NCBI GenBank assembly: GCA_016195045.1
Contig: JACQAJ010000061.1
Span: 1 to 12,437 of the forward strand
Origin: Candidatus Azambacteria bacterium
Lineage (GTDB): Bacteria > Patescibacteriota > Minisyncoccia > GWC2-36-17 > JACQAJ01
Direction of reading: 5' to 3'
DNA length: 12,437 nt
The position numbers were made by a program, and so were the translations under genes. Position 1 is the first letter of the stretch. Each line of letters opens with the position of its first letter. Shown in pieces: positions 5,206 through 12,143 of the stretch. The notes under the pieces were generated by a model that saw nothing but the letters and a program-made list of their open reading frames with translations, was not told the origin of the DNA and ran no database searches.

Positions 5206-6804
5206 TTAGTAAACCCTGTCAATGTGTTCTTTTATAAAGGATAAATCCTTACCGAAAACTTTTTTGTTAGGATTAAAAATGTTTTTTGGATCAAAAATAT
5301 TCTTTATTTTTTCAAATAAAATAACCATCTCTGGACCATACATATGTTCCAGAAAAGGTGTGCGAATGATTCCATCATTATGTTCGGCCGACATTGAACC
5401 GTGATATCGAAAAACAAGATCAAAAACTTTATTACATAACTCAATAGCAATATCCCGAATCCGTGTTTCTCGTAAATCCATCAATGGCATAATATGTAGA
5501 TTGCCATTCCCAATATGCCCAGCAATGGTATAGATCAAATTATAACTATCTAGAATTGTATATAGTTGAGGCAAAAACTCTGGCAAATATTCTGGGGCAA
5601 CAATAATATCTTCAATAATGGGAGTTATTCTTTGGTGGTCATGATTATGATAACGAAGTAGATTAAAACTTTCCCGTCGAACTGTCCAATATTTGTCAGC
5701 ATCTTCCTGGTCTCGAGTAATCGTCGTTGTTATAGTACTGAATCTGACGATATCTTTTTTGGCGTTTTGCGCTTTCACTATTACCTCTTCTTCAGTTTCA
5801 CCCGTAAATTCAGCCAGGAGAACCATTTTTGATTTTATCGTCGACTCGTCCAATGAGTGCATAATCTCCGGCAGGAATTGTCGCGCCAAATTGATAGTTC
5901 GATCATCATAAGATTCAAAACTTTCAGGATTGTGCGTCAGTATGGTATTAGTAATATCACCGAGACATGAAAGATCATTAAGAAAAATAACCAATAACTC
6001 CGCATGTAGTTTAGGACGAACAAGATTGAATTTTATTTTAGTGATAATTCCCAAGGTTCCTTCAGATCCAGTAAATAATTTAGTCAAATTAAAATTTGTC
6101 CGATCCCAAACATCCCATAAGGCATAGCCAGAAACATTCTTACTCACCTGTGGTCGTTTTGATTGAATGAAATCATAATTAGTCTCAACAAGGTTGTAGA
6201 TATTTTTATAAATACTACCAATAAAATCTTTAGTCAACATTTTTTTCTCAAGCTCATCTTTGTTTAAAGCCTTAAAGAAATATTCATGACCGTCACTAAG
6301 AAGCATAGTTAGCTCTTCGACATAGTGGGCGGTTGAGCCATAAGAGAGAGTTTTTTCGCCGGCAGAATTATTAGCCACCATTCCGCCGACAGTACAAATT
6401 TTCTTAGAAGCGGTATAACAAGGCAAGAGAAGTCCTTTTTTGCTTGTTTCTACCTCAAGATCGCGATAATAGACACCTGGTTCTGTTATTACCTGGTTAC
6501 CTCTTATCTCGTCTAAATGATTGAACTTGGCCATATCAACAACAATTGATGATGTCAAAGATTCACCAGACATTCCTGTCCCGGCCGCGCGGGGAGTAAT
6601 AGAGAGATTCTGATATTCATCTTTTTTTTCATTAATAAAATTTACTAATGACTTGAGATCAGAAATATCATTGGGAATAATCACCAGATCAGGAATAATT
6701 TCAAAAATACTAGCATCATTTCCGTACGGTGTTAAAAAATCTAGATTATCATTAACTATCCCCTTTATTCGTGATTGGAGCTCCTCTTTTATAATTTTTT
6801 CCAT
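5206..6804 (-). CDS. FAD-linked oxidase/dehydrogenase of the GlcD/D-lactate dehydrogenase family
   Basis: A 532-residue flavoprotein of the PCMH-type (FAD_binding_4 plus FAD-oxidase_C) that oxidises 2-hydroxy acids such as lactate, glycolate or 2-hydroxyglutarate; the true substrate is unknown. FAD-binding motifs: PRAAGTGMSGESL (71-83), VGGMVANNSAGEKT (139-152) and GSEGTLGI (247-254). The C-terminal substrate domain has GHIGNGNLHI (429-438) with likely active-site histidines, and SAEHNDGIIRTPFL (472-485), closer to the long YdiJ-type proteins than to plain GlcD. Unlike YdiJ it stops after the FAD part: no 4Fe-4S or CCG-type region is present, and none is encoded next door. No signal peptide or membrane segment is seen, so it is cytosolic or peripheral. 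It lies 83 bp downstream of the nucleotidyltransferase gene. Confidence 0.9.
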   Translation of the reverse strand: MEKIIKEELQSRIKGIVNDNLDFLTPYGNDASIFEIIPDLVIIPNDISDLKSLVNFINEKKDEYQNLSITPRAAGTGMSGESLTSSIVVDMAKFNHLDEIRGNQVITEPGVYYRDLEVETSKKGLLLPCYTASKKICTVGGMVANNSAGEKTLSYGSTAHYVEELTMLLSDGHEYFFKALNKDELEKKMLTKDFIGSIYKNIYNLVETNYDFIQSKRPQVSKNVSGYALWDVWDRTNFNLTKLFTGSEGTLGIITKIKFNLVRPKLHAELLVIFLNDLSCLGDITNTILTHNPESFESYDDRTINLARQFLPEIMHSLDESTIKSKMVLLAEFTGETEEEVIVKAQNAKKDIVRFSTITTTITRDQEDADKYWTVRRESFNLLRYHNHDHQRITPIIEDIIVAPEYLPEFLPQLYTILDSYNLIYTIAGHIGNGNLHIMPLMDLRETRIRDIAIELCNKVFDLVFRYHGSMSAEHNDGIIRTPFLEHMYGPEMVILFEKIKNIFDPKNIFNPNKKVFGKDLSFIKEHIDRVY

Positions 6805-6887
6805 ATCATTAGGCCTTATAATTCTTTCAAAGACCTATTTTCACACTAGACCAATTTCTAAAATTTGTCTGGTAACAAAAATTTTAA

Positions 6888-7259
6888 TCATTTTGAGAAA
6901 ATTAAATCCTTAAGAGATTCTTGTCGTTTATCTATTAAGAGTTTTTCAAGATTAAACAGTGATCCCGCATCAAAATAATCCCTAAAAGCAAAAGCTTTAT
7001 ACTGTAGATATTCCTCTTCATTACCAGCTAAAAGTATTCCACTTGAGGTTATTTCATACCGTAAAAGAATATTGGCAGTATTAAGATTGGTCAGATCAAC
7101 CTTCTTATTTTCGACATTTAAAATTTTAATTAATTCATTTAAAAGTTTGGAATAATTACCAAGATCTTGAAAGATTGATTTATTATTTTTGAGATAAATA
7201 GCCACATCAAAATCACTCCCCTCTCTCGAAGTTCCTTTAACTTGAGATCCAAAAAGCAC
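6888..7259 (-). CDS. MNT-type nucleotidyltransferase (minimal Pol-beta fold)
   Basis: A small nucleotidyltransferase of the MntA/KNTase group. The motif GSQVKGTSREGSDFD matches GSx(10)DxD, with the two metal-binding Asp in SDFDVAIYL; VDLTNL carries the probable third Asp. The C-terminal part (YKAFAFRDYFDAGSLF) is like MntA antitoxins, which AMPylate HEPN toxins. No HEPN gene is next to it. The coordinates use the only conventional in-frame start, GTG at 7259, but this leaves a single residue (Leu) between the start and FGS. The frame stays open and family-like for 20 more codons to an ATA at 7317-7319 (KFNQAELEKYAKQNDLKFV), preceded by GGAAAG, so translation probably starts there or the original ATG has mutated. 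Confidence 0.8.
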   Translation of the reverse strand: MLFGSQVKGTSREGSDFDVAIYLKNNKSIFQDLGNYSKLLNELIKILNVENKKVDLTNLNTANILLRYEITSSGILLAGNEEEYLQYKAFAFRDYFDAGSLFNLEKLLIDKRQESLKDLIFSK

Positions 7260-7403
7260 TACAAACTTAAGGTCATTCTGCTTGGCATATTTTTCAAGTT
7301 CTGCCTGATTAAATTTTATTTATTCTTTCCGAAACATATTGTAATTCTAACATCTTTAAGATTGAAAAACTAGAAGTCGCATTGTAATCACCTACACTTG
7401 TCA

Positions 7404-7515
7404 TCCCTCCCCAAGTTTCAAGCAAAAATATTATAATATCAAGATTTAAGCCGCAAGGCGCTACCGCTCGATGATCTAGTATTATTATGTCCCTGGCTTA
7501 GAAACTGGGGAGGGA
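7404..7515. ncRNA. Candidate long hairpin element (112 bp)
   Basis: Bases 7404-7423 pair with 7496-7515 over 19 base pairs with two single-A bulges (7414 and 7500). Further in, ATAATA (7433-7438) pairs with TATTAT (7480-7485) and AGAT (7442-7445) with ATCT (7474-7477). The tip can form GCC-GCAA-GGC (7450-7459), a GNRA-type loop. It lies in the 306-bp gene-free stretch between the aldolase and nucleotidyltransferase genes, codes for no protein, and touches the GC-rich hairpin at 7515-7554. It may be a structured RNA, a foldback repeat or an mRNA processing element; orientation is undetermined. Confidence 0.4.
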
Positions 7516-7555
7516 AGGCAACCACCGAGGAACAAGCTCCTCGGTGGTTGCCTTT
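7515..7555. terminator. GC-rich 16-bp hairpin, possible terminator
   Basis: GGCAACCACCGAGG (7517-7530) pairs perfectly with CCTCGGTGGTTGCC (7539-7552) around an 8-base loop, extended by AA/TT. On the plus strand only three T follow, so as a terminator it would be weak. It is the strongest hairpin in the window and would end a plus-strand transcript of the neighbouring 7404-7515 hairpin, if one exists. Confidence 0.5.
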
Positions 7556-7593
7556 ATCAGTTGTTTAGACGACACGCCTCCGTTTGGTTCGTG

Positions 7594-7627
7594 AAAATAG
7601 GCTATTAAGTATTACTAATAGCCTATT
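7594..7627 (-). terminator. Hairpin overlapping the aldolase stop codon
   Basis: AATAGGCTATTA (7596-7607) pairs perfectly with TAATAGCCTATT (7616-7627) around an 8-base loop. Read on the minus strand, the stem begins in the aldolase TAA and is followed by TTTT, so it is a plausible but weak terminator or an mRNA 3'-end stabiliser. Confidence 0.55.
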
Positions 7628-8384
7628 ATTTTTCCCAAATCACTTGGGCGATTTTTTTGCTCATGGAGATGGGATCTGGGTGTTGCCAAACATTTCGTCC
7701 GACCGCGATACCAGTACCACCGGCGGCCATCACATTCCTCACTATTTCTAAAAATTCTTCGTCGGTGACGGTTTTATTTCCCCCAGAAAGAACGACTGGC
7801 ATCTTGCCAGCGGCTTTGACGGCCCAAGCAAAATTTTCTTGGGAACCAGAATATTTTATCTTGGCCATGTCAGCCCCGAGCTCTAAAGCCAAACGAGCCG
7901 CATAAGCGACAATTTTAGGATCTTGATCATCAATAATATCTTTTCCTCGAGGATAGACCCAAGCAATGACTGGAATATTATTCTCGTGAGCCTCTTTAAC
8001 AATATTACCAAATTCTTTGACCATAGCAGCTTCATGAACCGAGCCAGCGAAAATCGTGTAACCAACGGCGACCGCTCCTAACTTCAAGGCTTCTTCCACC
8101 GTGCATTCTTGGGGCGCATAGGCTTCGCCCTTAAATAAATTCGTCTTACCGTTAAGTTTCATAATTAAAGGAATATTGTGCTGATAATCAGTCCCAGTAT
8201 AATATTTTTCCGCAATTCCCTTCTGAAGAACAATGGCCGTAAAATCATTCATATAGGCAATGTCTAAAATATAATTGGGGTCAACATTGAGATCATTAAA
8301 ATCAACTGGTCCATGTTCCATTCCCTGATCGTAAGCCAAAAACATCGCTTTTCCATTTTTTAAAATTTTGTCTAGATTTATCAT
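7626..8384 (-). CDS. Class I fructose-bisphosphate aldolase, archaeal/DhnA type
   Basis: Interconverts fructose 1,6-bisphosphate and the two triose phosphates through a lysine Schiff base. The 252 residues form the DeoC/LacD-type barrel of archaeal FbaA and E. coli FbaB (DhnA). LAYDQGMEHGP (16-26) opens the barrel, AWVYPRGK (141-148) is conserved, ADMAKIKYSG (171-180) holds the Schiff-base lysine, probably Lys177 as in Thermoproteus tenax. SGGNKT (200-205) and AVGRNVWQ (227-234) bind phosphate. Length is normal for the family. No Shine-Dalgarno precedes the ATG. It lies 67 bp after the PfkB kinase gene, whose product could supply its substrate. The KIKY and GRNVWQ signatures make this a good family call; a role in gluconeogenesis rather than glycolysis cannot be excluded. 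Confidence 0.93.
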   Translation of the reverse strand: MINLDKILKNGKAMFLAYDQGMEHGPVDFNDLNVDPNYILDIAYMNDFTAIVLQKGIAEKYYTGTDYQHNIPLIMKLNGKTNLFKGEAYAPQECTVEEALKLGAVAVGYTIFAGSVHEAAMVKEFGNIVKEAHENNIPVIAWVYPRGKDIIDDQDPKIVAYAARLALELGADMAKIKYSGSQENFAWAVKAAGKMPVVLSGGNKTVTDEEFLEIVRNVMAAGGTGIAVGRNVWQHPDPISMSKKIAQVIWEK

Positions 8385-8392
8385 ATTAGTTA

Positions 8393-8456
8393 TGAATTAT
8401 TAGTTATTAGTTGTGAACAATTTAAAATTCTTAAATCTTAATTCTTAAATCTTAAA
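8393..8456. repeat. Short-word repeats overlapping the kinase stop codon
   Basis: TTAGTTAT/ATTATTAG words (8395-8415) precede a perfect 14-bp tandem repeat, ATTCTTAAATCTTA at 8427-8440 and 8441-8454. The second unit contains the TAA stop (8452-8454) of the minus-strand kinase gene. Confidence 0.75.
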
Positions 8457-9435
8457 TTCTTTGTGGCCGATAATCGTCCGGCGCCATTTCTAAAAATTTT
8501 TCAATTTGATCGACGGTTAACAAGCCTTTTTGCGAACCAACGTACTGAACTACCGACATGGAATTAATTGGTGCCCACCTTAAGGCCTCTTCAATAGTTT
8601 TACCCAAAGCCATCGCGACCGTAAAGGTTGAAGAAAAAGCATCGCCGGCGCCGGTTCTTTCTAGTGGCGGTTTGGGATCAGGATAGGGTGGCATAAACCA
8701 AAAATTATTTTCACTATGAGCGTAAGCTCCTTTCTTGCCTTCAGTAATCACGACAATTTTGGGACCCATTTTCTTAATTAATTCTAGGAGTTTTTTGAAA
8801 TCACTCTCGGTGGTTTTAAGAATTCTTTGCGCTTCTTCTTTATTACAGAAAAATATTTCGGCCCTTCGACAAAAATTATCCAATAATTTTTGCGATTTCA
8901 TCTGAAAGGTCCCGGGCTGAAAAACCAATTTAATATCATTATGAGCCTCTAAATATTCTTCAACTCTTTCTTGAAAGGCCATTGAATCAGCTCCTAAGGA
9001 TGAAAGGTAAATCCATTTAGGACTACCGATATTAGGAAGCTGGTAATCATATTTCTCGTGTTTGATTAAGATACTTCGATCATCTTCATACCATAAAACA
9101 TAGTGATAGTTAGTTTTGGCATCTTTATGAACAGTAATAAATTCAGCCGAGACATTTTCCTTTTTTAACTTAACAAGACATTCTTGGCCAAAATAATCAT
9201 CTCCGAGATTCGAGACTAAAGTGCTGGTAAGTCCTAGTCTTGAAGCGGCCACCGAGGCATTAGCACTATTCCCGACCGCCGGAACTACATAGACCTCTTC
9301 GTAAGGAATTTTATCAGCAAAACCTATACAAATTTCGCATTTTTCTTTGTTGATATCACAATGAACCGAGGCTTCCTTAATTCTAATAAAAGCATCAGTG
9401 GCAATATCGCCAATACTTATAAAGTCGTAGTCCAT
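8452..9435 (-). CDS. PfkB/ribokinase-family carbohydrate kinase
   Basis: Transfers phosphate from a nucleotide to a sugar or sugar phosphate. Of 327 residues, 1-60 carry the N-terminal PfkB signature (SIGDIATDAF, then AVGNSANASVAASRLGL 53-69), CNKEEA (197-202) gives the NxxE Mg-binding motif, and ERTGAGDAF (259-267) is the C-terminal PfkB signature with catalytic base Asp265 in the anion hole. The length is normal. An insertion near the N-terminus carries three Cys (C26, C33, C36). Substrate is not readable from sequence: ribokinase, fructokinase and 6-phosphofructokinase all share this fold. Its position between transketolase and fructose-bisphosphate aldolase genes suggests fructose 6-phosphate. 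The start ATG directly abuts the GTTAAC repeat element, leaving no room for a Shine-Dalgarno. Confidence 0.88.
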   Translation of the reverse strand: MDYDFISIGDIATDAFIRIKEASVHCDINKEKCEICIGFADKIPYEEVYVVPAVGNSANASVAASRLGLTSTLVSNLGDDYFGQECLVKLKKENVSAEFITVHKDAKTNYHYVLWYEDDRSILIKHEKYDYQLPNIGSPKWIYLSSLGADSMAFQERVEEYLEAHNDIKLVFQPGTFQMKSQKLLDNFCRRAEIFFCNKEEAQRILKTTESDFKKLLELIKKMGPKIVVITEGKKGAYAHSENNFWFMPPYPDPKPPLERTGAGDAFSSTFTVAMALGKTIEEALRWAPINSMSVVQYVGSQKGLLTVDQIEKFLEMAPDDYRPQRI

Positions 9436-9515
9436 GTTAACGGGTTAACGGGTTAACGGGTTAACGGGTTATAATTCTTACTCAAAAAAAACTCGTTAAC
9501 ACGTTAACTCGTTAA
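9436..9515. repeat. GTTAACGG foldback spacer, copy 1
   Basis: GTTAACGG is repeated four times from 9436, followed by TTATAATTCTTA, an A-run and inverted variants of the word (ACTCGTTAAC, ACGTTAAC). The halves can pair imperfectly over about 19 bp. Bases 9442-9480 are identical to 10562-10600. It fills the spacer between transketolase C-subunit and kinase genes and touches the kinase start codon. On the minus strand the A-run becomes eight T. Confidence 0.85.
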
Positions 9516-9522
9516 TAATTAA

Positions 9523-10536
9523 TTATATTTTTAATTTTCTCTTAATTACTTTTTTCACGGCTTCTTTTATGTCAGCCACTCCCATACCATAATAATCTAA
9601 AAGTTGATCTTGTAAACCCGATTGACCAAATTTATCATGAACTCCAATAAATTCTATGGGCACCGGATAATTTCTGGCCAAAATTTCCGCGACCGCCGAG
9701 CCCATACCCCCAGCGATTTGATGTTCCTCAACTGTAACCACGGCGCCCGCTATTTTAGCTAACTCAATAATCGTTTTTTCATCCATGGGCTTGATAGTAT
9801 GATTATTGACTACATAAATGTTAAGGCCTTGTTTCTCTAATTCCTGGGCCACTAAAAGGGCTCGGTAAACTAAAGGACCGCAAGCAAAAATAACAACATC
9901 CACTTTCCTATTATCTTTCGGGGTAAATAAAACTTCAGCCTGACCAATCTCAAAATTACTTTCATCGGTCGTTATCACCGGTGTGGGTTCCCGATGAAAT
10001 CTCAAAAAAGTCGCTAGAGGATGTTTTGCGGCGGCCAGGGTCGCTTCTCTCGCTTCAATATAATCGCAAGGATTAATTATGACTACCTTGGGGATCACTC
10101 GAGTAATGGCCAGATCTTCAATGGCTTGATGAGTCCCGCCATCAGGTCCGACGGAAATCCCAGCGTGCATAATGGCAATTTTGACATTAACTTCGTTATA
10201 GGCAATCGTCGTCCGAATTTGTTCCCAGTTTCGGCCCGGTGAAAACATCCCATAAGAAGCAATAAAAGGAATTTTTCCGGAGGCTGCCAAACCAGAAGCT
10301 AAACCAGCTAAATTTTGTTCGGCCACGCCCACTTGAATAAATCGTTCAGGAAATTTATTTTTAAATGGTAGTATTTGAGTACTTTCCGTTAAATCGGCAC
10401 AGAGAGCCACAACCTGTTTATCAGCCTCCCCCGCCAAGACTAACCCCTGACCAAAACCAAAACGACTAGGCTTTTGTTCCACTTTTGTTTGATCGAATAA
10501 ATTAGGATTTAATTTTGCATTTGAATTAATTGGCAT
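9523..10536 (-). CDS. Transketolase, C-terminal subunit
   Basis: The pyrimidine-binding and C-terminal half of a split transketolase, which moves two-carbon units between sugar phosphates with thiamine diphosphate. In 337 residues: QVGVAEQNLAGLASGLA (68-84) with Glu73, the glutamate that activates the thiamine ring; SYGMFSPGRNWEQIR (94-108); GTHQAIEDLAITR (134-146) with conserved His136; and a C-terminal domain with VTVEEHQIAGGMGSAVAE (267-284). It needs the N-terminal subunit encoded upstream at 10658-11518 to make the active site. Split transketolases are usual in archaea and common in CPR bacteria. No Shine-Dalgarno precedes the ATG. Both flanking spacers hold the same GTTAAC repeat. DXP synthase and E1 dehydrogenases are related, but gene pairing and motifs favour transketolase. 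Confidence 0.93.
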   Translation of the reverse strand: MPINSNAKLNPNLFDQTKVEQKPSRFGFGQGLVLAGEADKQVVALCADLTESTQILPFKNKFPERFIQVGVAEQNLAGLASGLAASGKIPFIASYGMFSPGRNWEQIRTTIAYNEVNVKIAIMHAGISVGPDGGTHQAIEDLAITRVIPKVVIINPCDYIEAREATLAAAKHPLATFLRFHREPTPVITTDESNFEIGQAEVLFTPKDNRKVDVVIFACGPLVYRALLVAQELEKQGLNIYVVNNHTIKPMDEKTIIELAKIAGAVVTVEEHQIAGGMGSAVAEILARNYPVPIEFIGVHDKFGQSGLQDQLLDYYGMGVADIKEAVKKVIKRKLKI

Positions 10537-10560
10537 AATATTTTAACTATTAATAAATTA

Positions 10561-10642
10561 CGGGTTAACGGGTTAACGGGTTAACGGGTTATAATTCTTA
10601 TTTGAAAAAAACTCGTTAACTCGTTAACCCGTTAACAAACTA
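10561..10642. repeat. GTTAACGG foldback spacer, copy 2
   Basis: The same word is repeated more than three times from 10562, then TTATAATTCTTA, an A-run and inverted copies (ACTCGTTAACTCGTTAACCC). Bases 10562-10600 equal 9442-9480 exactly. It lies between the two transketolase subunit genes. On the minus strand a run of T follows the first half. Confidence 0.85.
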
Positions 10643-10657
10643 ACGCCTATCGCCTAT

Positions 10658-11518
10658 TTACTCATGCTCACTCTTTATCTTCCCGCCCAAAGTTCTTAAT
10701 TGTTTTAAGGCTTCGGTGGCTTGTTCTTTATTAGGAGGCATTCCATGCCATTTGAAATCAAACTCCATAAAATCAACTTCTTTGCCGGGAATCGTATGAG
10801 CAATAATTAAAACTGGTTTTTCGTAAATGGCTTTCGCTTGTTCCACGGCGCCAATAATCTCGGCAAAATTATGACCGTCAATTTCGATGACATGCCAATT
10901 AAAGGCTTCGTATTTCGCTCGCAATGGTTCCAGGGGCATAATCTCTTCCGTCATCCCATCGATTTGAATATTATTGCGATCAATGATGGCCGTCAAATTA
11001 TTTAATTTATTTTTACCAGCCCAAAGAACGGCTTCCCAAGTATTACCAGCATCTTGCTCACCATCAGACATTAAACAATAGACATTGTATTTCTTTTTAT
11101 CCATTAAAGCACCGTAGGCCATGCCACAGGCTTGAGAAAGTCCCGCGCCCAGTGGCCCCGAACTAGTTTCTAAGCCCGGCAACCAAGGCCGATGCGGATG
11201 GCCCTGAAGTCGGGAACCAAATTTTCTCAAAGTTTTTAATTCTTCGCGAGGAAAATAGCCAGCCTTGGCCATCGTGGCATAAAGTACGGGACAAATATGA
11301 CCATTAGAAAGAACCAAACGATCTCTTTCGGCCCAAGTCGGATTCTGAGGATCATGATTTAAAATATGAAAATAAAAAGCCGTAAAAACATCAGCCATAC
11401 CCAAAGGTCCCGCCGAATGACCGCTTTTAGCTTCTACCAGCATCTCAATAATATCTTGGCGAATTTGATTAGCCGTTTCTTCTAATTGTTTTATTTTAGC
11501 TTCGTGAAGATGGGTCAT
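10658..11518 (-). CDS. Transketolase, N-terminal subunit
   Basis: The thiamine-diphosphate-binding half of the split transketolase, 286 residues. SGHSAGPLGMAD (32-43), SNGHICPVLY (71-80) and QGHPHR (105-110) carry the conserved His34, His74 and His107. MSDGEQDAGNTWEA (150-163) followed by DRNNIQIDG (180-188) is the Mg/pyrophosphate motif (DGE and NN). LETSSGPLGAGLSQA (116-130) is also typical. The length is normal for the stand-alone N-subunit. The two subunit genes are in the order N then C, separated by a 121-bp repeat spacer. No Shine-Dalgarno is visible; a short TAGCTTG direct repeat lies just before the start. The enzyme links fructose 6-phosphate and glyceraldehyde 3-phosphate to pentose phosphates for nucleotide synthesis. 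Confidence 0.94.
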   Translation of the reverse strand: MTHLHEAKIKQLEETANQIRQDIIEMLVEAKSGHSAGPLGMADVFTAFYFHILNHDPQNPTWAERDRLVLSNGHICPVLYATMAKAGYFPREELKTLRKFGSRLQGHPHRPWLPGLETSSGPLGAGLSQACGMAYGALMDKKKYNVYCLMSDGEQDAGNTWEAVLWAGKNKLNNLTAIIDRNNIQIDGMTEEIMPLEPLRAKYEAFNWHVIEIDGHNFAEIIGAVEQAKAIYEKPVLIIAHTIPGKEVDFMEFDFKWHGMPPNKEQATEALKQLRTLGGKIKSEHE

Positions 11519-11523
11519 GAGAT

Positions 11524-11537
11524 TAGCTTGTAGCTTG
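11524..11537. repeat. TAGCTTG direct repeat
   Basis: TAGCTTG occurs twice in tandem (11524-11530, 11531-11537) in the 41-bp spacer between the pilin-like gene and the transketolase N-subunit gene. Confidence 0.6.
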
Positions 11538-11559
11538 TAGATAATAGGTTAATTATAAT

Positions 11560-12051
11560 TTAAAAATTATTCTCATCTAAAGTAGGTTCCTTAGGTAGTT
11601 GATTAGGCAATATGCCTGTATCCGGAGCACCGGGTATAGAGCCACCACTACTACTACCACTATCAGTACTACCACTATCAGGAAGAAAATTATCAGAAGG
11701 AGAATCACTGGCACTTCCGCCGCCGTCTGTTAATAAACTATTAACTACAATATCAACACTAAAAGCCAGAGCGGCGATAATTAAACCGATAATAGCATAT
11801 TTTAGAAAATTTTTAGCTTTATCTAAAGATTCTTCGGCTCCCCCAGAAGTCATAAATAAAAATCCAGAATAAAGTATTGCAAAAACCGAGACAACTGTCA
11901 CAACTGAGAGAAAAACATTGGCAACACGGATCATGATTTTTATAATGCAATTAATATCTGGGCAATTTATTGGTTTGATAGCGGCAAAAGCTACCGAAGC
12001 TAATCCGCCAACAAATATTAAAATAAGAAATAGGACAATTATTTTTTTCAT
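11560..12051 (-). CDS. VirB2/TrbC-like pilin or small secretion-channel membrane protein
   Basis: A 163-residue exported membrane protein. Residues 1-23 are a signal peptide (KKIIVLFLILIF core, likely cut after AFA). Two hydrophobic helices follow, about 43-66 and 84-107, joined by a polar turn with YSGFLFMTSGGAEESLDKAK (61-80), which I associate with VirB2/TrbC-like pilin proteins of CPR bacteria. C30 and C35 lie in the short periplasmic-side segment and could form a disulfide. The last 55 residues are a Ser/Gly/Asp/Pro low-complexity tail absent from the paralogue upstream. Role in conjugation-like transfer, DNA uptake or a surface fibre is inference. The family also contains non-pilin channel proteins. 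No Shine-Dalgarno is visible. Confidence 0.75.
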   Translation of the reverse strand: MKKIIVLFLILIFVGGLASVAFAAIKPINCPDINCIIKIMIRVANVFLSVVTVVSVFAILYSGFLFMTSGGAEESLDKAKNFLKYAIIGLIIAALAFSVDIVVNSLLTDGGGSASDSPSDNFLPDSGSTDSGSSSGGSIPGAPDTGILPNQLPKEPTLDENNF

Positions 12052-12143
12052 AGGAATAGGAAATAATTAAAATAATTAACAAGTTAACAAACTAATAAAT
12101 TTTGGGGTTATTATTTTGATCTTTAATATTTATATTTAATTTT

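Noticed and set aside
6848..6870. Hairpin AGACCAATTT/AAATTTGTCT between the nucleotidyltransferase and FAD oxidase genes as a terminator
   Set aside because: It is only ten pairs with a mismatch, and no T-run follows on the minus strand.
7320..7625. HEPN toxin gene beside the nucleotidyltransferase
   Set aside because: Neither this stretch nor 6805-6887 holds a frame long enough or with an RxxxxH motif; the region is structured non-coding DNA.
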